Shown here one piece after another: positions 16,263 through 25,420 of a stretch of DNA of 64,000 nucleotides. Position numbers and translations under genes: made by a program. The notes under the pieces were generated by a model, which saw nothing but the letters and a program-made list of their open reading frames with translations, was not told the DNA's origin and made no database searches. How positions within the stretch are numbered: the first letter of the stretch is position 1; each line of letters opens with the position of its first letter. The DNA comes from Massilia sp. Root418 (GTDB taxonomy: Bacteria; Pseudomonadota; Gammaproteobacteria; Burkholderiales; Burkholderiaceae_D). The stretch is from positions 621,585 through 685,584 of the forward strand of contig NZ_LMEC01000011.1 of the NCBI RefSeq assembly GCF_001425265.1. Direction: 5' to 3'.

Positions 16263-16264
16263 TC

Positions 16265-16672
16265 ATGTCGCTGTTTAGTATTTTCAATGTTTCCGGTTCG
16301 GCCATGAGCGCGCAGGCGCAGCGCCTGAACGTGGTGGCCAGCAACCTGGCCAATGCCGACAGCGCCACCAGCGCCAGCGGCGAGGCTTACCGCGCCAAGC
16401 AGGTGGTGTTCGAGGCGCAGCCGGCCGCCAATGGTGGCGCGTCCACCGGCGTGAAGGTGCAGCGCGTGATCGAGGATCCGTCGCCGCTCAAGCAGGTGTA
16501 CGACCCCAAGCATCCCATGGCCGACGAGAAGGGCTATGTCAGCATGCCCAACGTGAACGTGGTGGACGAGATGGTCAACATGCTGTCGGCCTCGCGCTCC
16601 TACCAGACCAACGTGGAAACCATGAACGCCGCCAAGACCCTGCTGCTGAAAACACTGACCATCGGCCAGTAA
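16265..16672 (+). CDS. flgC: Flagellar proximal rod protein FlgC
   Basis: A 135-residue rod subunit, starting 2 bp after flgB. N-terminal heptad segment [21 protein letters not shown] and C-terminal [20 protein letters not shown] (the shared rod/hook C-terminal motif) are both clear. Length equals E. coli FlgC (134). Part of the flgB-flgL operon. Confidence 0.96.
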   Translation: MSLFSIFNVSGSAMSAQAQRLNVVASNLANADSATSASGEAYRAKQVVFEAQPAANGGASTGVKVQRVIEDPSPLKQVYDPKHPMADEKGYVSMPNVNVVDEMVNMLSASRSYQTNVETMNAAKTLLLKTLTIGQ

Positions 16673-16695
16673 ACAAACAGAAGAGAAAGAGAATT

Positions 16696-17376
16696 ATGCC
16701 CACCGCCGCCACTACCGCCGCCCCTGTTACCGATGTGCTGCTGAACGCTGTCAACCCGAAGAAGGCCGTTGCCACCGACAGCGTGCAGGCCGACACCGAC
16801 AAGTTCATGACCCTGCTGGTGACCCAGCTGAAGAACCAGGACCCGATGAGTCCGCTGGATAACGCGCAGATCACCAGCCAGCTGGCGCAGCTCTCCACCG
16901 TGACCGGCGTGAACAAGCTCAACACCACCCTGGAATCGCTCAAGTCGAGCTACCAGTCGGCCGAGAGCGTGCAGGCGGCAGGCATGATCAACCATGGCGT
17001 GCTGTCCGAAGGCAAAAATATCGGCCTGGCCGACGGCAAGGCCATTTTCGGCATCGACCTGGCCACGCCGGCCGATACGGTCGATATCGTCATCAAGAAC
17101 GCCGCCGGCAAGGAAGTGGACGTGATCCAGCTGGAGAATCAGCCGGCCGGTACCATGCCCATCACCTGGGACGGCAAGGCCTCCGACGGCAAGACGCTGG
17201 GCAACGGCAATTATGTATTCAGCGTGGAAGCGCGCTCCGGCGGCAAGGTGCTGAAGGACGCCGTCGGCCTGCAGTTCGGCGTGGTGGCCAGCGTGTCCAC
17301 CGGCGCCGGCGGCGTCAAGCTGAACGTGCCCACTTCCGGACAGCTGAGCATGTCCGACATCAAACAAATCCTGTAA
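16696..17376 (+). CDS. flgD: Hook-cap / hook assembly protein FlgD
   Basis: A 226-residue scaffold that caps the growing hook. The N-terminal FMTLLVTQLKNQDPMSPLDN (about residues 36-55) is the family signature. It is followed by the tudor-like and FNIII-like parts with TWDGKASDGKTLGNGNYVFSV near 155. The central AGMINHGVLSEGKNI replaces the usual LIGK motif. Length is typical. Starts 23 bp after flgC. Confidence 0.95.
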   Translation: MPTAATTAAPVTDVLLNAVNPKKAVATDSVQADTDKFMTLLVTQLKNQDPMSPLDNAQITSQLAQLSTVTGVNKLNTTLESLKSSYQSAESVQAAGMINHGVLSEGKNIGLADGKAIFGIDLATPADTVDIVIKNAAGKEVDVIQLENQPAGTMPITWDGKASDGKTLGNGNYVFSVEARSGGKVLKDAVGLQFGVVASVSTGAGGVKLNVPTSGQLSMSDIKQIL

Positions 17377-17410
17377 CCACTTTGTCACCCACCACCGCAT
17401 AGGGGAAATC

Positions 17411-18955
17411 ATGTTCCAACAAGGACTCAGCGGCCTGAACGCCGCAGCCAAATCGCTGGACGTCATCGGCAACAACATCGCCAACGCCAGCACCGTGGGT
17501 TTCAAAGGCTCGCAAGCGCAATTCGCCGACCTGTACGCCAACTCGCTGAACGGCGTGAGCGGCAACAACGCCGGCATCGGCGTGTCGGTGTCGCGCCTGG
17601 CGCAGCAGTTCACCCAGGGCAATATCGAAACGTCCAACAATCCGCTGGATATCTCCATCAACGGCGGCGGCTTCTTCCGCACCACCACGCCCAGCGGCGG
17701 CGTGCAGTACAGCCGCAACGGCCAGTTCCAGCTGGACAAGACCGGCACCATCATCAACGCCCAGGGCAATGCGCTGACCGGCTATCCCGTGACCAAGGAC
17801 GGCGTGGTGCTGCAGGGCGCGCCCGGCCCGATCAAGATCGACACCGCCGACCTGGTGCCGGTGGAAACCACCAAGGCCAACTTCGAGCTGAACCTGGATT
17901 CGCGCAGCAAGGTGCCGGAGAAAGTGCCGTTCAACGCGCTCGACCCGCTGACCTACAACAAGCAGACCGTGCTGGACGTGTACGACAGCCTGGGTAACGC
18001 GCACGTGATGTCCACCTTCTACGTCAAGACCGACGCCAACACCTGGGACGTCTACGTTGCCAGCGACGGCGTCGAGCAGGCGGCGGCGGCGGTGGCTGCC
18101 GTGGTCAACAACGACGCCACCCTGAAGCCGCTGCGCGCGGACTACCAGGCTGCCGTGCAGAGCGGCGACCCGGCCGCGATCGCCGCCGCCAACACTGCCT
18201 ACTCGGCCGCCGCCGGCGCGCTGATGTTCGCCGAGCTGGACGCGTTGCCGAACGCCACCCAGGCCCAGCGCGACAGGCTGACTGCCGCCTTCACCGCCCC
18301 CACCGACGTGGGAGCCATTGTCGGCACCAGCCCGGACAAGATCAATGCGGCGCTGGCCGCCGCCATCAGCGCGCCCGCCAGCAAGGTCGGCACCCTGGTG
18401 TTCGACCAGAAGGGTTCGATCAGCACCACCGCCATGGCCGCGCTGACCCCGGCCCAGACGCTGCCGTTCAACATCACCTTGCCGATCTTCCCGGACACCG
18501 GCTCGATCGAGCCACTGGTGATTGAAACCTCGTTCACCGGCACCACCCAGTACGGCACCGCCACCAGCGAGAAGGCGTCCACCCAGGACGGCTACTCGTC
18601 AGGTCACCTGGAGCGCTTCGCGGCCGGCGCCGACGGCGTGATCCTGGGCCAGTACAGCAACGGCAAGTCGCGTCCGCTGGGCCAGATCGTGCTGGTTACC
18701 TTCGCCAACCCGGACGGCCTGACTCCGCTGGGCAACAATGCCTGGTCGGAAAGTTCGGCATCGGGCACGCCGCAGGTGGGCACGCCGGGCACCGGCGCCA
18801 ACGGCCAGCTGCGCTCGGCCTCGGTGGAAACCTCGAACGTGGATCTGACGGCCGAGCTGGTCAACATGATCACCGCGCAGCGCGTCTACCAGGCCAACTC
18901 GCAGACCATCAAGACCCAGGACCAGGTCCTGCAGACGCTGGTCAACCTGCGTTAA
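17411..18955 (+). CDS. flgE: Flagellar hook protein FlgE with a large insertion
   Basis: A 514-residue hook subunit, about 110 residues longer than E. coli FlgE (402). The N-terminal signature FQQGLSGLNAAAKSLDVIGNNIANASTVGFK and the C-terminal VDLTAELVNMITAQRVYQANSQTIKT (D0) are intact, so the extra mass is exposed and not in the core. An Ala-rich helical insertion lies at about 221-325, between TWDVYVASDG and KVGTLVFDQKG. See findings. Starts 34 bp after flgD. Confidence 0.96.
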   Translation: MFQQGLSGLNAAAKSLDVIGNNIANASTVGFKGSQAQFADLYANSLNGVSGNNAGIGVSVSRLAQQFTQGNIETSNNPLDISINGGGFFRTTTPSGGVQYSRNGQFQLDKTGTIINAQGNALTGYPVTKDGVVLQGAPGPIKIDTADLVPVETTKANFELNLDSRSKVPEKVPFNALDPLTYNKQTVLDVYDSLGNAHVMSTFYVKTDANTWDVYVASDGVEQAAAAVAAVVNNDATLKPLRADYQAAVQSGDPAAIAAANTAYSAAAGALMFAELDALPNATQAQRDRLTAAFTAPTDVGAIVGTSPDKINAALAAAISAPASKVGTLVFDQKGSISTTAMAALTPAQTLPFNITLPIFPDTGSIEPLVIETSFTGTTQYGTATSEKASTQDGYSSGHLERFAAGADGVILGQYSNGKSRPLGQIVLVTFANPDGLTPLGNNAWSESSASGTPQVGTPGTGANGQLRSASVETSNVDLTAELVNMITAQRVYQANSQTIKTQDQVLQTLVNLR

Positions 18956-18974
18956 TTAAAAAAGGAAGCTAGCC

Positions 18975-19718
18975 ATGGACCGCCTCGTCTACACCGCCAT
19001 GACCGGCGCCAGGCATATCCTGGAGCAGCAGGCCACCACGTCGAACAACCTGGCCAACGCCACCACCACCGGCTTCCGCGCCCAGCTGGACTCGTTCCGC
19101 GCGGTGCCGGTGCAGTCGGAGGGGCTGCCCACGCGCACCTTCGTGGTCGATTCCACGGTGGGCGCGGACTTCCGCGCCGGACCGATCCAGACCACCGGGC
19201 GCGCGCTCGACGTGGCCTTGCGCGGCGACGGCTGGATGGCGGTGCAGGCGGCCGACGGCACCGAAGCCTACACCCGCAACGGCAGCCTGAAGGTGAGCGA
19301 GAACGGCTTGCTGCAAACCACCAGCGGCCAGACTCTGATGGGCGAGAACGGCCCCATCGCGATCCCGCCGCAAACCGAGGTGGCGATTGCCGCCGACGGC
19401 ACCGTGAGCGCCATCGACACCAGCCAGACCAAGCCCGGCCCGGCCAATGTGCTGGGGCGCATCAAGCTGGTCAATCCGGACACGCGCGGCCTGGAGCGCG
19501 GCAGCGACGGCCTGTTCCGCCAGGCCAGCGGCTTGCCGGCCGCGCCGGACGTGAACGTGCGCCTGGTGGACGGCGCCCTGGAGGGCAGCAATGTCAACCC
19601 GGTGGACGCCATGGTCAACATGATTTCCCTGGGGCGCCAGTTCGAAACGCAAATGAGCTTGCTGAAGAATGCCGAGAATAACGCCGCGAAAGCCACCCAG
19701 ATCCTCGCTTTGACTTAA
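18975..19718 (+). CDS. flgF: Flagellar proximal rod protein FlgF
   Basis: A 247-residue rod subunit. The N-terminus MDRLVYTAMTGARHILEQQATTSNNLANATTTGF and C-terminus VNPVDAMVNMISLGRQFETQMSLLKNAENNA carry the rod/hook signatures. Length matches E. coli FlgF (251). AGGAAGC precedes the ATG. A 68-bp spacer with a nested hairpin separates it from flgG. Confidence 0.95.
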   Translation: MDRLVYTAMTGARHILEQQATTSNNLANATTTGFRAQLDSFRAVPVQSEGLPTRTFVVDSTVGADFRAGPIQTTGRALDVALRGDGWMAVQAADGTEAYTRNGSLKVSENGLLQTTSGQTLMGENGPIAIPPQTEVAIAADGTVSAIDTSQTKPGPANVLGRIKLVNPDTRGLERGSDGLFRQASGLPAAPDVNVRLVDGALEGSNVNPVDAMVNMISLGRQFETQMSLLKNAENNAAKATQILALT

Positions 19719-19730
19719 CGCTGCCCCCTG

Positions 19731-19775
19731 CATAATGGTGACGTGGAAAAAGCCTTGGCTGCCACGGCCATTATG
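19731..19775 (+). other. Nested hairpin directly before the flgG ribosome-binding site
   Basis: Three nested perfect arm pairs: CATAATGG (19731-19738) with CCATTATG (19768-19775), CGTGG (19742-19746) with CCACG (19762-19766), and AGCC (19751-19754) with GGCT (19757-19760). The structure ends where the flgG Shine-Dalgarno GGGAGAGAG begins. There is no U-run, so it is not a terminator; mRNA stabilisation or processing is a possibility. Confidence 0.6.
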
Positions 19776-19786
19776 GGAGAGAGCAA

Positions 19787-20569
19787 ATGATACGATCGCT
19801 GTGGATAGCCAAGACCGGCATGGAAGCGCAGCAGACTGCGCTGGACACGGTTTCCAACAACCTGGCCAACGTCAGCACCAACGGTTTCAAGAAATCGCGC
19901 GCGGTGTTCGAGGACTTGCTGTACCAGAACGTGCGCCAGCCCGGCGCGCAATCGTCGCAGCAGACGCAGCTGCCGTCCGGCATGCAGGTCGGCACCGGCG
20001 TGCGCCCGGTGGCCATCGAGCGCATCCATACCCAGGGCAATCCACAGGCCACCGGCAACGATAAAGACCTGATGGTCAACGGCAACGGCTTCTTCAACGT
20101 GCTGCTGCCCGACGGTACCACCGGCTACACCCGCGACGGGTCCTTCCAGCGCGACAGCAACGGCCAGATGGTGACCTCCAGCGGCTTCGTGCTGCAGCCG
20201 GCCATCACCATCCCGATCAACGCCAACAGCATCACCGTGGGCCGCGACGGCACCGTCTCCGTCACCCTGCCGGGCCAGACCGCGCCGCAGCAGATCGGCA
20301 GCATCCAGCTGTCCACCTTCATCAATCCCACCGGCCTGGAGTCCAAGGGCGAGAACCTGTACGTGGAAACCGGCGCCTCCGGCGCGGCGCAGAACAACAC
20401 CCCCGGCACCAACGGCACCGGCGTGATCCTGCAGGGCTACGTGGAAACCTCCAACGTCAACGTGGTGGAGGAGATGGTCAATATGATCCAGACCCAGCGC
20501 GCCTACGAAATCAACAGCAAGGCCATCACCACCTCGGACCAGATGCTGGCCAAGCTGTCGCAGCTGTAA
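19787..20569 (+). CDS. flgG: Flagellar distal rod protein FlgG
   Basis: A 260-residue distal rod subunit, the same length as E. coli Flg[35 protein letters not shown] is the canonical start and [24 protein letters not shown] the canonical D0 end. GGGAGAGAG sits a few bases before the ATG, immediately after a nested hairpin. It is more similar in motifs to flgF upstream than to flgE, as usual. Confidence 0.97.
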   Translation: MIRSLWIAKTGMEAQQTALDTVSNNLANVSTNGFKKSRAVFEDLLYQNVRQPGAQSSQQTQLPSGMQVGTGVRPVAIERIHTQGNPQATGNDKDLMVNGNGFFNVLLPDGTTGYTRDGSFQRDSNGQMVTSSGFVLQPAITIPINANSITVGRDGTVSVTLPGQTAPQQIGSIQLSTFINPTGLESKGENLYVETGASGAAQNNTPGTNGTGVILQGYVETSNVNVVEEMVNMIQTQRAYEINSKAITTSDQMLAKLSQL

Positions 20570-20578
20570 GGAGCCGCC

Positions 20579-21235
20579 ATGAACACCACCGCAACCGCAA
20601 CCATGGCACTGCTGCTGGCGCTGGCCGGCTGCGGCACCGCGCCCACCTCCATCGTGCAGGGCGAGACCACCGCGCGCCCGCTGACCCAGGCGCAGATGAC
20701 CGCGCCCACCAGCGGCGCCATCTTCCAGGCCCAGGCCTACCGCCCGCATTTCGAGGACCGCCGCGCGCGCCTGGTGGGCGACGTGATCAACATCGTCATC
20801 ACCGAGCGCACCTCGGCCGGCAAGAACGGCGCCAGCGCCGGCGGCAAGTCGGGCAGCGTCAACTTCAAGGCGCCGGGCCAGCTGGCCGGCACTTTCGGCA
20901 GCCAGATCACCGCCAGCGCCGACAACAAATTCGCCGACAACGCCAGCCAGAGCGCCAGCAACACCTTTACCGGCACCATGGGCGCCACCGTGGTCGAGGT
21001 GCTGCCGAACGGCAACCTGATCGTGGCGGGCGAGAAGCAGATCGCGCTGGACAAGGGTGTGGAGTACATCCGCTTCTCCGGCATGGTCAACCCGGACACC
21101 ATCGGCAGCGGCAACACCGTGGCCTCGACCGCCGTGGCGGACGCGCGCGTGGAATACCGCACCAGCGCCAAGATCGACCGCGCGGAAATCAATTCCATGG
21201 CGGCCCGCTTCTTCCTCAGCGTACTGCCGTTCTGA
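20579..21235 (+). CDS. flgH: L-ring lipoprotein FlgH
   Basis: A 218-residue outer-membrane lipoprotein forming the flagellar L-ring. The signal peptide ends with the lipobox LAGC (Cys at about residue 19). The conserved FEDRRARLVGDVINIVITERTSAGKN and VLPNGNLIVAGEKQIALDKGVEYIRFSG segments are present, as is the C-terminal MAARFFLSVLPF. Length matches E. coli FlgH (232). Starts 9 bp after flgG and is followed 2 bp later by flgI. Confidence 0.96.
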   Translation: MNTTATATMALLLALAGCGTAPTSIVQGETTARPLTQAQMTAPTSGAIFQAQAYRPHFEDRRARLVGDVINIVITERTSAGKNGASAGGKSGSVNFKAPGQLAGTFGSQITASADNKFADNASQSASNTFTGTMGATVVEVLPNGNLIVAGEKQIALDKGVEYIRFSGMVNPDTIGSGNTVASTAVADARVEYRTSAKIDRAEINSMAARFFLSVLPF

Positions 21236-21237
21236 TC

Positions 21238-22356
21238 ATGAAAAATACTACCCGACTCCTGGCCGCCGCCGTGGCCGCCCTGTGCCTGCTGGCAGGCCCC
21301 GCCCCGGCCGCGCACGCCGAACGCCTGAAAGACCTGGCCAGCGTGGCCGGCGTGCGCCAGAACCAGCTGATGGGCTACGGCCTGGTGATCGGCCTGGACG
21401 GCACCGGCGACCAGACCACCCAGACCCCGTTCACGGTGCAGACCGTGATGTCCATGCTGCAGCAAATGGGCATCACCCTGCCTGCCGCCAACACCCTGCA
21501 GCTGAAGAACGTGGCAGCCGTCATGGTCACCACATCGCTGCCGGCCTTCGCCCAGCCGGGCCAGCTGATGGACGTCACGGTTTCGTCCATGGGCAATGCG
21601 AAAAGCCTGCGCGGCGGCACCCTGCTGATGACGCCCCTGAAGGGCGCGGACGGCCAGGTGTATGGCATGGCGCAGGGCAATGTGCTGGTGGGCGGCGTAG
21701 GCGCGCAGTCGGGCGGCACCTCGGTGGTGGTGAACCACCTGAGCGTGGGCCGCATCTCCGGCGGCGCCACGGTCGAGCGCGCCGTGCCGAGCGCGCTGGG
21801 CGAGGGCAACCAGATCCGTCTGGAACTGAACACCACCGATTTTTCCACCGCCAGCCGGGTGGTGGACGCCATCAACGACAAGTTCGGCGCCGGCATCGCC
21901 TACGCGCTGGACGGCCGCGTGATCCGCGTGCAGTCGCCCTCCAGCAGCGACCAGCGCGTGGCCTTCATCGGCACGCTGGAGAACCTGCAGGTCAATCCGG
22001 CCCAGATGGCGGCCAAGGTGATCATGAACGCGCGCACCGGCTCGGTGGTGATGAACCAGGCCGTGGCGCTGGAAACCTGCGCCATTTCGCACGGCAACCT
22101 GACCGTGTCGGTCTCGACCGACGCGCAGGTGAGCCAGCCCGGCCCGCTGTCCGGCGGCCAGACCGTGGTCACACAGAACGCCAATATCGACATCAAGAAG
22201 GATGCCGGCAAGGTGATGCTGCTCAAGGGCGGCGCCCAGCTGGCCGACGTGGTCAAGGCGCTCAACGCGATCGGCGCCACGCCGCAGGACTTGCTGGCCA
22301 TCCTGCAGGCGATGAAGGCCGCCGGCGCGCTGCGCGCCGAGCTCGAAATCATTTGA
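21238..22356 (+). CDS. flgI: P-ring protein FlgI
   Basis: A 372-residue periplasmic protein that polymerises into the P-ring on peptidoglycan, helped by FlgA. A Sec signal peptide (KNTTRLLAAAVAALCLLAG, cleavage near AHA) precedes ERLKDLASVAGVRQNQLMGYGLVIGLDGTGDQ, the family signature. The C-terminal LADVVKALNAIGATPQDLLAILQAMKAAGAL is typical. Length matches E. coli FlgI (365). Confidence 0.97.
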   Translation: MKNTTRLLAAAVAALCLLAGPAPAAHAERLKDLASVAGVRQNQLMGYGLVIGLDGTGDQTTQTPFTVQTVMSMLQQMGITLPAANTLQLKNVAAVMVTTSLPAFAQPGQLMDVTVSSMGNAKSLRGGTLLMTPLKGADGQVYGMAQGNVLVGGVGAQSGGTSVVVNHLSVGRISGGATVERAVPSALGEGNQIRLELNTTDFSTASRVVDAINDKFGAGIAYALDGRVIRVQSPSSSDQRVAFIGTLENLQVNPAQMAAKVIMNARTGSVVMNQAVALETCAISHGNLTVSVSTDAQVSQPGPLSGGQTVVTQNANIDIKKDAGKVMLLKGGAQLADVVKALNAIGATPQDLLAILQAMKAAGALRAELEII

Positions 22357-22366
22357 GGACGCGGCC

Positions 22367-23362
22367 ATGATACGCCAGAGCCCAAGCACGGTCCCCGCCT
22401 CGAACGACCTGAGCAATTCCCTGGCCGCCGACGTCAAGAGCGCCGGCGCGCTGCGCAAGGGCGCCAACGCCGGCTCGCCGGAGGCGCTCAAGGGCGCAGC
22501 CACCCAGTTCGAAGCCATGTTCATCAACATGATGATGAAAAGCATGCGCGAAGCGTCGCCCGGCGAGGGCATGCTGGACAACCAGCAGACCAAGATGTTC
22601 ACGTCCATGCTGGACCAGCAGACCAGCCAGAACCTGGCCAAGAAGGGCGTCGGCCTGTCCGACATCCTGGTGCGCCAGCTGTCCAAGCAAAACGAGCAGG
22701 CGCTGGCGCTGGGCGCCGAGCCTGCGGCGTCGGACGCCTCCGGCATACGCAACGCCGGCAACGTGGCCAGCGCGGCGGTGGCGGCGAAGCTGCAGCGCGC
22801 CATCGAGGCGGCCGGCGGCGCGGCGGCCGCCGCCAGGACCGATGCCCAGTCCGGCGTGCCCGGCGGCAGCGCCGCCGCCATGGACAGCGGCAAGGGCTCG
22901 CAGGCGGCCCACGTGCGCGCCTTCCAGTCCAAGCTGGGCAGCCACGCCGACGAGGCCAGCAAGGCCACCGGCATCCCGGCCAAGTTCATGCTGGGCCAGG
23001 CCGCGCTGGAGAGCGGCTGGGGCAAGCGCGAGATCAAGGGCCGCGATGGCAGCGAGAGCCACAACCTGTTCGGCATCAAGGCCGGCCCGGGTTGGAAAGG
23101 CAAGACCGTGGACGCGGTCACCACCGAATATGTGAACGGCAAGCCGCAGCAGCGGGTCGAGCGTTTCCGCGCCTATGACAGCTATGCGGACAGTTTCAAG
23201 GACTACGCGAAGTTGCTTACTGATAACCCCCGCTATGAAAAAGTGCTGGCCAGCGCCGGCGATGCCAGCAAGTTTGCGCACGGCCTGCAGAAAGCCGGCT
23301 ACGCCACCGACCCGCAGTACGCCAGCAAACTGACCCGGATTATCAAGCAATCCCTTGCGTAA
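22367..23362 (+). CDS. flgJ: Rod cap / peptidoglycan hydrolase FlgJ
   Basis: A 331-residue dual-function protein: the N-terminal rod-cap domain (about 35-120, with ATQFEAMFINMMMKSMREASPG) and the C-terminal glucosaminidase domain (about 180-330) that opens the wall for the rod. The catalytic Glu lies in GQAALESGWGKREI, and SHNLFGIKAG is the typical downstream block. An Ala-rich linker at about 135-175 joins the halves. Length is close to E. coli FlgJ (313). Confidence 0.95.
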   Translation: MIRQSPSTVPASNDLSNSLAADVKSAGALRKGANAGSPEALKGAATQFEAMFINMMMKSMREASPGEGMLDNQQTKMFTSMLDQQTSQNLAKKGVGLSDILVRQLSKQNEQALALGAEPAASDASGIRNAGNVASAAVAAKLQRAIEAAGGAAAAARTDAQSGVPGGSAAAMDSGKGSQAAHVRAFQSKLGSHADEASKATGIPAKFMLGQAALESGWGKREIKGRDGSESHNLFGIKAGPGWKGKTVDAVTTEYVNGKPQQRVERFRAYDSYADSFKDYAKLLTDNPRYEKVLASAGDASKFAHGLQKAGYATDPQYASKLTRIIKQSLA

Positions 23363-23398
23363 ACGGCAAGGAATGGCACACTGTTGCCCCCGCGAATT

Positions 23399-23425
23399 TC
23401 AAGTTTTGGCGGCCGCTGCCGTAGA
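23399..23425 (+). promoter_or_regulatory. Sigma-28 promoter of flgKL
   Basis: TCAAGTTT (23399-23406), an 11-base spacer, then GCCGTAGA (23418-23425). The -35 differs at one base from TAAAGTTT and the -10 keeps the invariant GCCG. It lies between flgJ and the flgK ATG at 23453, giving a short leader, and would let flgKL be expressed late as well as from the flgB operon. Confidence 0.7.
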
Positions 23426-23452
23426 CTAACCATATATCGAAAGTCATACACC

Positions 23453-25408
23453 ATGAGTCTCCTCAGCATCGGCAAAAGCGGTTTATTGGCAGCGCAGGTC
23501 GGCCTGTCCACGACCGGGCACAATATCGCCAATGCAAACGTGCCCGGCTACAGCCGCCAGACCGTGGTCCAGTCCAATACCACGCCGCAGGGCAGCGGCG
23601 GCTATTTCATCGGCACCGGCACCGAAGTCAGCCAGATCAAGCGCCAGTACGACGATTTCCTCACCAAGCAGCTGCTGGGCGCGGAAACCAATGCTGCCAG
23701 CCTGAACAGTTTCTACGCCCAGGTCAGCCAGATCGACAACCTGCTGGCCGACAGCACCTCGGGCCTGTCGCCGGCCCTGCAGGACTTCTTCAAGGGCGTG
23801 CAGGACGCCACCGCCAACGCCGCCACGGACGCGTCGCGCAGCGCCATGTTGTCCTCCGCCAATACCCTGGCGGCGCGCTTCCAGGGCTTGAACGACCGCC
23901 TCAACGAGATCAGCGACGGCGTCAACAGCCAGATCACGGCCACCGTCACCCAGATCAATTCCTACGCCGAGCAGATCGGCAAGCTGAACAACGACATCGC
24001 CGGCTTGACGGTGGACCCGTCCAAGGCCCCCAACGACTTGCTGGACCAGCGCGACCAGCTGATCAGCGAGCTGAACAAGCTGGTCAAGGTCAATGTGGTC
24101 AAGGGCGACTCGAACACGCTCACGGTGTCCATCGGCACCGGCCAGCCGCTGGTGATCGGCAACCGCAATTTCGAGCTGGCCACCACCCGCTCGCTGACCG
24201 ACGTCAGCCGCGTGACGGTGGGCTATTCCACCGGCAACCAGATCTCGCCGCTGCCTGAAGGCGCGCTGAGCGGTGGACAGCTGGGCGGGCTGCTGGAATT
24301 CCGCAGCGGCGCGCTGGACCGCGCGCAGAACGAGCTGGGCATGGTGGCGGCCGGCCTGGCGGCCAGTTTCAACGCGCAGCACAAGCTGGGCCAGGACCGC
24401 AACGGCGCGCTGGGCGGCAACTTCTTTTCCGACATCAACGCCTATATCGGCGTAGACAGCCGCAATTCCGACATCAGCACGGCGGTGGTGACCGGCGTGG
24501 TGAAGGACGCCAGCGCGCTGACCTCCAGCGACTACGACCTCAATTTCGACGGCACCAACTACGTGCTCACGCGCGCCTCGGACGGCCAGGCCACCGTCCT
24601 GACCTACCCGCAAACCACGGGCCCGCAAATGGTGGACGGCGTGGAGTACACGCTGAGCGGCACGCCCGAGGCGGGCGACCATTTCCAGATCCGCCCGACC
24701 TTCCAGGCGGCTTCCGACTTCAAGGTGGCGCTGACCGACGTCGGCAAGATCGCGCTGGCCGCACCCATCGTCACCAACGCACCGCTGGCCAATACCGGCA
24801 GCGGCAAGATCACCCCCGGCACGGTGGACGCCAACTACCTCACGCCCGGCAATGCGCTGACCGCGCCGGTCACGCTGACCTTCGATTCCGCAACCGGCGA
24901 GCTGAGCGGCTTCCCGGCGGGGCAGGACGTGGTGGTGACGGCCGGCGGCGTGAGCACCACGTATCCGGCCGGCACCAACGTGCCGTACACGGACGGCGCC
25001 AGCATCAGCTTCGGCGGCGTCAACATCGCCATCAGCGGCACACCGGCCAACGGCGACACCTTCACGGTGGCGCCCAACACGGGCGGCACGCGCGACAACC
25101 GCAACGGCGCGCTGCTGGGCGACCTGCAGGCCAAGAACATCCTCAACGGCGGCAAGACCACCTTCCAGAGCGCCTACGCGTCCATGGTCAACTTCGTCGG
25201 CAACAAGACCAGCGAAGTGCTGATCGGCGCCAGCGCGGCGGAGGCGGCCGTCAAGCAGGCCAGCAATGCCCAGCAAAGCGTGTCCGGCGTCAACCTGGAC
25301 GAGGAAGCGGCCAACCTGCTGCGCTACCAGCAGGCTTACCAGGCGTCCGGCAAGGTCATGCAGATCGCCAGCACCCTGTTCGACACGCTGCTGAGCCTGG
25401 GCAATTAA
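23453..25408 (+). CDS. flgK: Hook-filament junction protein FlgK (HAP1)
   Basis: A 651-residue junction protein placed on the finished hook. ATG 23453 gives the canonical MSLLSIGKSGLLAAQVGLSTTGHNIANANVPGYSRQ start; the frame is open 69 bases further upstream but across the promoter. C-terminal D0 is VNLDEEAANLLRYQQAYQASGKVMQIASTLFD. Compared with E. coli FlgK (547) about 100 extra residues lie between about 350 and 550, including a PYTDGASISFGG block at 511-522 that also appears in FlgL. Exported with FlgN as chaperone. Confidence 0.96.
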   Translation: MSLLSIGKSGLLAAQVGLSTTGHNIANANVPGYSRQTVVQSNTTPQGSGGYFIGTGTEVSQIKRQYDDFLTKQLLGAETNAASLNSFYAQVSQIDNLLADSTSGLSPALQDFFKGVQDATANAATDASRSAMLSSANTLAARFQGLNDRLNEISDGVNSQITATVTQINSYAEQIGKLNNDIAGLTVDPSKAPNDLLDQRDQLISELNKLVKVNVVKGDSNTLTVSIGTGQPLVIGNRNFELATTRSLTDVSRVTVGYSTGNQISPLPEGALSGGQLGGLLEFRSGALDRAQNELGMVAAGLAASFNAQHKLGQDRNGALGGNFFSDINAYIGVDSRNSDISTAVVTGVVKDASALTSSDYDLNFDGTNYVLTRASDGQATVLTYPQTTGPQMVDGVEYTLSGTPEAGDHFQIRPTFQAASDFKVALTDVGKIALAAPIVTNAPLANTGSGKITPGTVDANYLTPGNALTAPVTLTFDSATGELSGFPAGQDVVVTAGGVSTTYPAGTNVPYTDGASISFGGVNIAISGTPANGDTFTVAPNTGGTRDNRNGALLGDLQAKNILNGGKTTFQSAYASMVNFVGNKTSEVLIGASAAEAAVKQASNAQQSVSGVNLDEEAANLLRYQQAYQASGKVMQIASTLFDTLLSLGN

Positions 25409-25420
25409 GGAAGAGTCATC

